This document shows, piece after piece, positions 27,201 through 36,200 of a DNA stretch of 64,000 nt. Source of the DNA: Bactrocera neohumeralis (Eukaryota > Arthropoda > Insecta > Diptera > Tephritidae); assembly GCF_024586455.1 (NCBI RefSeq), contig NC_065921.1, positions 64,977,528 to 65,041,527 of the forward strand, in the 5' to 3' direction. The number at the start of each line of letters is the position of its first letter. Positions within the stretch are counted from its first letter, which is position 1. The notes below the pieces were generated by a model that made no database searches, was not told the origin of the DNA, and saw only the letters and a list, made by a program, of their open reading frames with translations. Both the position numbers and the translations under genes were made by a program.

Positions 27201-30200
27201 TCATTTTTGGCGGATTTCAATGGCACTTAATAAACGATTTCTAAAAATAAATGAAATGATTTAAATGGTAGTAATTTTAAAATAATAATTTATTAGAAAA
27301 GAACTAGAACCGCCTTTGAATTTATGCAAACATTTTATATTAACATTTTTATTTAAAGTTATTTTGAAGAATTTTAAGGCTTTTAATTTGAAATTTTATG
27401 TGCTTTAAATAATAAATATTTAATTCAGAATTGTAATTAAATTTCATATATGTATATGTATTTATCTAAAAACAAAATTTATTTGAAAAAATTTTAAGTG
27501 TGGCATGAAGCGAAGATAGTAACTCTCGATTAGTATTTGCTACGCTATTTTACTTTATACATATGTTTTTTTTTTAATAACTTCAATTTTAAGCCTCATT
27601 TGACTTTTTATATATGTACATAAATACGTGCTGCCACATTTTCTTAAGAAACAAAAAAAAACTTCATAATCCAAAAATAATAATTTTAATATAAAATTTT
27701 CTAATAATAAATTTCGAAGGAAAATTTATTACGTTTTATTTATTAAGGAAGAAGAAATTCGAAAAAATATATTTATTTATTAAAGAAATATATGGGGACT
27801 TATAACATTAGAGGTTCTAATAATTTTTGGTTATCAGTGTTAATATTAAAAAAAATGTACTACTTTTCAAAGCCCGAAATTGTTTAGTCTAAATGTGTGA
27901 AAAATTTTCTCAAGTCGAAACTACTTAATAATGAATTATAGAAAAAAACTGCTAGTTACAAAATATATGTATGTATATAAATAAACTACTCAACTGTCCC
28001 ATCGAATGTCACCAACGCTGCCGCTTAATTGTACGCTCTTTCTAAAACCATTCCTTATTTTTCTAAAAAAAATATGAAATTTATTTTTACTTTAATATTC
28101 TTACGTATTTTTCGTTTTGTTGCAAACAAAATTATTTTTTACCAACTACTGGATTATTTTTAAAAATAAAAACAATAATTTTCTGTTTTGTTCGCTCAAT
28201 ACCGTTATTTAATCATATTCTCTCCGTTTTTATTACAAAATATTGAAATTTTTACATACCCTTTAAAATTGCATATATAAAACGCACACAATTTTGATTT
28301 CTTATATACGAGTATAAATAATGCACAACGAAATTTGTAACCATTTTAAATTCTGCAGAAAATATTATAAAATTTGTGAAATTGAATTATTTCCTGTTTT
28401 TGTATTAGAACTGTGTATAAATATCGCAAATTAAATGGGCTTTGGTTTACTTTATTTTCACATACATACTCGTTTACATATGTACATACCATATAAATAT
28501 GCATATAATGCACTCACATACGTATTTGTATCAAAAAGTAAATATATTAGACCAAATGAAAATTTGCGGTGCCACCAATTTCATGTATCATTTAACTTAA
28601 CTCATCGCCATGTTCTATGTGTAAATATATGTATGTAATTGTTTATGCAGTAACATGAATTCTTGCTTGTATGTATTTATTTATCTAGCTTTTATTTTGG
28701 TGTGGAACTAACTAATTATTTTTAATTTGAAATAATTTTGATTTTTTTAATTAATTTTTTCTCATATTGAAAATAAAATATATATCAATAATTATTTTAT
28801 TGTAATAAAAATTTACTTAAATAAAAAGCATACGTTTCTTAATATCTTAAGTACATAACACAGGTCAACACGATTTTTGGGTCTGACATCTACATGTTAA
28901 ATTTTAGTTTCTCCTATGACAAAAATAAGGAAAAAAATTTTTTTTCCGGTTAAAGTTTGCTTTCGTAGAAATTAGAGCAATTTTTCGATTTTTAAGCAGA
29001 AATGACTGATTTTTATATTTTTTCTACAATTTCACTGTAGATTGTAATTAGAAAACTTTTTTTTAGATACAAGAGTTGTTTTTATTCAAGATGTGTGATA
29101 AACAATAATATATAAATGTAAAATAACAAGAAATTACTGTCTAAAAGTGCATATTTTTTGTATTTCTTTTATGCTCATATGAGCTCTCTCGTATTAAACC
29201 CCAAATATACTTATGGATGTAGATCAGCCAAAAGCAAACTTAAAGAACTAAACATTAATATTTAAGTGTTTTTCAATGTCTAGAATCAGAATCAAAGCAT
29301 GAGAACAGAAACCCAAAAAAAAAATATTTTTTTTTTGTTGACCGGTGTAATTATTTATATTTTTAATGTTGTGCTGCCAAATATTTTTTTGTTAAACGTT
29401 ATGGAACTAAAGCTTAAAAACATTTACATCAGATTTTCAAGTCACTATATATACAAATACTTGCTTTAGACACTAAGAAATCAATATTACGATACTAACT
29501 CGAGTTTAAGTTTTAGTGTTTAGGAAAAACGACAATTTAGTTGTGGGCAAAGCTTTGAAATCCAATTTTCCGTATGGTAATCTCACAATCTCGAGTTTAA
29601 CGCCAAACACTAAAGTTCCACACAACTCGAGTTCGTGACGTAAAACGAGTTTACTCAAAATTGTTTAAATAAATGTAGTAAGTTTAAGTAGACTGAAGAT
29701 CACAGGCTAAATATGCCAATACCAAGTTAGTTTAAGAATGTTAAACTGCCATAATCCGTATAATACTAACAACCTTACATAATATTCTTAAAGTTGACTA
29801 AGATTCTCCTGCGACTATCCTTATCTTTTTTGGAGAGGCAACATTTCTTTTAATGTCAAGATATTTTTAGCATATGTATGAAGGTATCGTTAATTCTTTA
29901 AGAACATTTCTACACTCGCATAGAGCAGTTTTCAAATTACGGGTCATGAATATTTTAGTAATTAGATTTCTCTACATCTGGGGATAGTTTTATAATAGTG
30001 ATGACAATTATTCTCATCTAAACTAACTCTCAAGGCGCTTCTTCTTCGTTACTGGTGTACGGCGCTTACGCGGTTGCAGCTGAGTTAACAACAGCGCGCC
30101 AGTCGTTTCTTCTTTTCGCAATGTGGCGCCAATTGGAGATTCCAAGCGAAGCCATGTCCTTCTCCACCAGGTCTTTCCAAGGCTCTTCTTCTGCTACTCC

Positions 30201-33200
30201 CGGCGGGAACAGCTTCGAATACTTTCAGAGCTAAAGTGTTTTCGTCCATTCGGAAGACATGACCTAGCTAGTGTAGCCGCTGTCTTTTAATTCCATAAAC
30301 CATAAATCTTCCGCAGAACCTTCCTCTCGAAAACTCGTAACGTCAACTCATCAGATGTTGTCATCGTCCATGTCTCTGCATCATATAGCAGGACGGGAAC
30401 AATGAGTGTCTTATAGAGTTTGGTTGTTGTTCGTCGAGAGAGGACTTTACTTCTCAACTGTCTATTCAGTCCGAAGTAGCACCTGTTGGCAAGAGTTATT
30501 CTGCGTTGGATTTCGAAGCTGTCTTTGTTGTTGCTGTTAATACTGGTTCCAAGATAGAACAAATTATTAAGACTTCGAAGTTATGACTGCCAACTGTTTA
30601 TTTGATGACAGGAGATATTTCATCATGCCCTCGTTCACTACCAGACCCACTTGCTTCGCTTCCTGATCCATTCCGTAGAAAGCAGAACTAACCGCGCGGT
30701 TGTTGAGGCCAATGATATCACTAGCAATGATATCGGTGTACACTCTTATAAAAGATGGTACCTTCTCTATTTAGTTCTGCAGCTCGAACTATTTTCTCCA
30801 AGAGTAGATTGAAGTAGTCGCACGAACAGGCAGTCGCCTTGTCTGAAACCTCTTTTGGTATCGAATGGCTCGGAGAGGTCTTTCCCGATCCTGACAGAGC
30901 TTTTGGTATTGCTCAAGCCAGTTTACACAATAAGGGACATTGATCGAAGTATGCTATAAACTAGCGTTTGACATCATTCAATGAGTGTCTTCTGGCTAGT
31001 TAATAAGTTAGTCTCGTTAACGCTATAGCGAGAGTCAGAAGATCCGAAAATTATTTTCGGAACTAGCTTTTTACATATATCCGTCTCTTCTTTCTTTTCT
31101 CTTCAACTTAAAGTGTTCTATTAGACAGAGTTTACAAATTCTTATCTGCGAAGCTGATGCAGACCTTCCAAATTTTGTAAACTAACCTACAACAAATATG
31201 ACCATATTTGAATAGGATTTTTAGTCGTAACTTGTGCAATTGTTGTGTCGTATCGTCACGTTTTCGTAAAATTTGTTACTTATCCATTTGTCGCCTCGTC
31301 TCGTTTTGTCTTCGTTTGTCTACATGTCGGATGTTTTGCCTATCGTGTCTTACATATCCATATACCATTTATCATGCCATTACAGCTACATTCCACCAAC
31401 AACAAACTCCATTATCACTTACAACAAACACAAAAATTCATATTAAGCATACTCAACAATCATATGAGATTCCTTCATTACAAAAATTTGCTCTCTTGAA
31501 AAGCGAAACTCTGCATAATTTCACCAGTGTGGCAGCAATTGCTAAGAAATATGCATTTCTGTATAAGCCGCGCAGCGTAGATATGAGTGAAGTATATCCG
31601 AGTCAACATTGTTTGGTATTTAATGTTTGGATGATACATAAAATTGAAATATTCCCACATTACACTTATCCACTACCGGATGGAGCGGCTAAGCTCAAGG
31701 GAAATACCAACAACTTGGAGCGCTCTCCCGAACAAATTGTGCTAAAACCCGAACATGAGGACCCCGAAAACGACAAATGCGTAGCGGACGCCGCCACTCA
31801 TACGCCATCACTATCATCTTCACCGCCTGCTGACACCAACTTAATGCAGCCCTATCGCACCTGCTCTCATTATGGCTTCAACTATCCGATAACATATCAA
31901 CCGCATATCACCATACATCCAGCTCATTTGCTCACCGCCGTACAGTTGCAGCGTGAAAAGGTAATCGCTTTCATTAAATCGACTGCTTTGAGTTTAAATA
32001 CTGGCTATTTACAACAACAACGACGTGAACTTTACTCCACTCGGCAGCCGCGTGCGCCACGTTTGAAATCCTGCGAAGCGCTACGATTCACCAGTAATGC
32101 TAGCAAGGATGCGGCGACGCAACATACAACAACGCACAGCGACAGCCAGAACAACAACGATTCGAATGGCTCATATATTTCGGTAAAAGAAATAAAACTG
32201 GAGCCTACCAAAAGGCGGCGGCGCATCAGCAAGGTGTCCAGTGATCGTAGTTGTGACACTGTGAGCGTAGCCGGTCGCGTACAGCAGCTATCCGAACATG
32301 ATCGTGATATGCATACGCCACGGTTGACACACGCGCACTCGCTCTCTGAGCAGTTTTCATCGTTGCTCTCTATCGGTGGCACCTCTTATCCAGCGGGCTC
32401 GCATAGCCACACTGCCGATCTGGAGGAGGGCGTGGAAGAGGAGCATCATCATGTAGACGACGGCGTTCATCCACAACACTATGATGATGATTCTGGTGAT
32501 AATTATAGCGCGGTATTTGCGCGTCCTGCCACACCCACCACACAACGCGCTTCCTATTTACTACGCGAATTTCTACCAGCAAATGCGCAGCCACATGAGA
32601 TGCCGGAACACAAACCCGAATCGGAACAAGAATTGCATCACACAGATGTCAAATTGCTCACTTCCACACCAAAAGTGCGCAAATTGCTTAACTCGTGTGA
32701 TGATGATGAACCCGACGAAAGACACTTGTACCCTCATCACTCACACAAACAAATAAAATTGACTGTGAATTCGAAAGCGCAGTCCGCTGCACTAAAGCGC
32801 CACTCTACGCATGCTACAGCAGAAACTCCCACTGCCGTCGCCGCCATAAGTGTTGGTCTACCTCACGAACGTTACCGTCATGTCACAGCTTCGCTATCGG
32901 AAGCTGGCTCCTCGTCAGCAGCCTCGTCTTTGCGTTCGCTGGAGATACACATCAATATTAATGTGAAGAATTCGGATTGCGCGCGCACTTTGCAAACCCA
33001 TGAAACGGAATTTCGTCGCAAATTGGAGCGCATCATTAACGAGGAGATCAACGTTATTGCTCAGCAATTGAGCGCCGGCGCACAGCAGCACTCGACCGAT
33101 TGCAATAATATGTGCGACGGCCTTCATATGGAACACAATGATAATTCACTACTCGACTTGTCGAACGCCAGCGCGCATCATCTCTTGCAACACAGCGCAC

Positions 33201-36200
33201 ACTTGGAGACTTTGAGCGACTTGCGGTTAGCTGGTACGCTAGCTGCCGGTCAGCAGCGAATGCATAGCAAGGCCGCACACAGAAAGTCACATTCACAAAC
33301 ACACGCACAGCGTAGGGATAGGGCAGCATCTTGCAATTCTACAGACTCTACCTGTTGCGTCAGTGGCGCTGCCACTAAAGCCGATCAACCGCTGACACCT
33401 CAACAACTCGAGGTGGTCGCTATGCTCGAGCAGGAGTTGGAGAGCCTGTTGAATGGCATCATCTGCGCCAATGCGTTGCACAATCATGCGGTCATGTGTG
33501 ACTGCAAGATGAAGGTGGCGCGTATTTCAAAGGAGTTGCGCACCTCCTTGAATGCCGGCAAGTGAACTGTCCGTGTGCGCAAATTTCTTAAATATACTAC
33601 ACTATTGAAGTGTAGCTCAAAGAGCGCATATTGTTAAATTATAATTTTTTTTTATTAAAAAAGATTGGAATTTTTTAGGTTAACTTTGTGCACAATAACC
33701 GAGTGAAGTACGTAATGAAAATATGTATTCATAATAAGTGTTGTTATTTAAAAAAATAACATTTTTCAAAACTGATTGGAAAACAGTTTAAAACTCTTTA
33801 ATACATCCAATATCTTGGCAAAAAATGAAATTGTGATTCATTTTATTTACTAATAAAGAAATAAATTTTGCGTTGTTTTTCTAAATACAAAAATTCTAAC
33901 AATGATACTTTCATTCACAAATTCTTTTTGCAAGCAATATTTTTTTTAGAAATATACATACTAAACAAATGACTAAAAGATTTACAAATATAATGTTTAG
34001 GAAATATTTAGAACACAATTAAAAATACCTGTTTACATATATTTTTTCGCCGTTTCTTTCCCAAAAAAAGAAGAGACTTCTGAGACCTCAACCTGAGATA
34101 GTCTTAGATTTGTACTCATCTTGATAGTTACCAGGCAGAATGTAGTACCACTAAACGTATTATTAGTTAAAAAATATTCACACTGGAGTAGATCTAGAAA
34201 AACCAATGGTCGGAAAAGTGTTATTGAGTTGCTCTGCATTCGGCCCTAACCATAAGTGCAGTTATCAATCAAAATCCTTAAACCTTCTCCTAAAAGTTCC
34301 TTTCTGACAATCCACTCACTTAGCCGACCATTTCATTAAACCTCAACTGAAGTCGACCGGAACTGGTCAAAAACAGTCTCTTCGGTTCCAAAATATTCCG
34401 GCATGAGTGTTTTAGTAAAAAGTCCCGAAAACATCTGCTTCGGCGCCATTAACGGATCGTCTCAGTGTGACCCTCCTAAAAATCACTGATTTTTGGGATT
34501 TTTTTTGTTGAAATTAACTAATCAATCGATTTTTTCTTTTTATAAATAAATACATTCATAGCGAATACAAAACGATTTTTTTATGTTTATTTATATTGGT
34601 TTATAATAGTTAAATAAATTGTTGAAATGACACGTAAAAAAAGGTCTTGCACGATATCCATGATTTTTTAAAATTTCAAAAAGTTTATTAATCTGTAGGA
34701 AATTCGCTATCGCGTTATGGAACTTTGTTTTTTTTTTTTTTTTTTTGAAATTTTACAAAATGGCGGCGGTTTGAACAAAATGTATCTAGTTTGGCTTTTT
34801 TTCGACTGTTTTTCGTAGAAAAAAAGGACGATTTCAAAAAAAAGCTTCCATAGCGCTATGGCGAATGAAGTTAAAAATGTTCTCTCCAAATTGGAATTAG
34901 ATATCTTCAAAATTCTTCCTGTGAGAGTGGAAACCATTTTGAAAAACGCCATTCTGAGATTGGAGTTGCAGTGTTCCCCACTCTGTTCCCTTTCTACAAA
35001 CGCTGTAGCGACCGTATTAATTTGAATTTCGATTTCGATCTTTATTATAGTGCATACTATCCGATAACGCAACAAAAAAATCGATTTTCTCGAAAATTTC
35101 ACACTGAGACTATCCCTTAAGTGATCAATTAACTTTAAGCAAAAAATATTTTCTAATTTTTAAGCTAACTATTTTTAAGCAGTTTAGCAATGGAAACAAG
35201 AAGCCTACAAATTAAGCATGCAAGAGCACAACTAGACTATAAGAATTATAACAATTTATGCATAATTTTATGTAAGTGAAGCACTCATCAAAACAGGTAA
35301 ACATGATTTTATAATTTTATTTTCCTACATTTATTTTTGTTACTTATTTTAATATATTTTATATATTGTATTATAAACTGCATGTTTGTTGGAGTATGAA
35401 GTATCAGATAAAGACTTTAATGTTTCGAAAGCAAAAAGTATTATAAGAAACTAAAATATCAAGCACAATACATAAGAATTATGTACACAGTTTTAGAATT
35501 ATTTATTTATATTTCTGTATTTAACTACATGCATGCTTAAGTAGCTTATTTTATGTTTGTGTAAACGCTGTATATACAAGATGTACATACATACATACAA
35601 ATTAATTCTAATAAACAAAAATTAACCCTTGAATACATACACTTTGAAAATACAATGCAACATTTGTCAACATTTGCAGCATCCACAATGCCATTTAGCA
35701 TATGCATGTACATACACACACATTTATATATGTACGTACATACTCACCAAACATACCCAATATCTCATTCCTTCCATCTCATATTTGCTTATGTTTTGTG
35801 TATAATTAGCATTTGTGCATTAGTTGTTCGCCATCAGCAGCCTTCATTTGCGTAAAATCGATTTGTTTTAAATTGGAAATATACATTTTTTATTGCTATT
35901 TTATTAATGTTAACTATGCAATTGCTTTTTCAGGTGAGAATGTACAAAATGGCGATCACTCCGAAGCTCATTTGAGCACATTTTCACAAAGCAGTAAAGA
36001 GGTAAGTGTAGTTTAATTTCATTATTAAATTGTTTTTGTTGTATTTTTTTTGTAAATCACATCATTTTCTTATTCAACGTTCTATATATTGACCTCATCA
36101 TAAAAATCGAACAACACGACGGACATATTGTTAACTATACAAAAAAATCAAAAAAAGTCTAAAAAATTAGGAAAGGTTCAAGCATGGCTAATTTCGAGTC

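Larger units (their letters stand above)
26902..31385 (+). other. hts intron / 3' UTR of the giant isoform
   Basis: It begins with the 3' UTR of the giant form (first AATAAA at 27229-27234). It also holds two inverted-repeat blocks (28858-29348 and about 29498-29635) and a LINE fragment (30030-30960). No host exon is supported here. Confidence 0.6.

Noticed and set aside
31208..31385. Open sequence before the ring-canal type exon as an independent gene start
   Set aside because: The frame begins at a non-ATG codon, the acceptor at 31224 is in the wrong phase for hts, and the upstream part has no adducin similarity. The exon is taken to start at 31386.
34707..35102. 131-codon minus-strand open frame
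   Set aside because: It lies wholly inside the TTAA-flanked element, is Lys-tract rich, and resembles no transposase.
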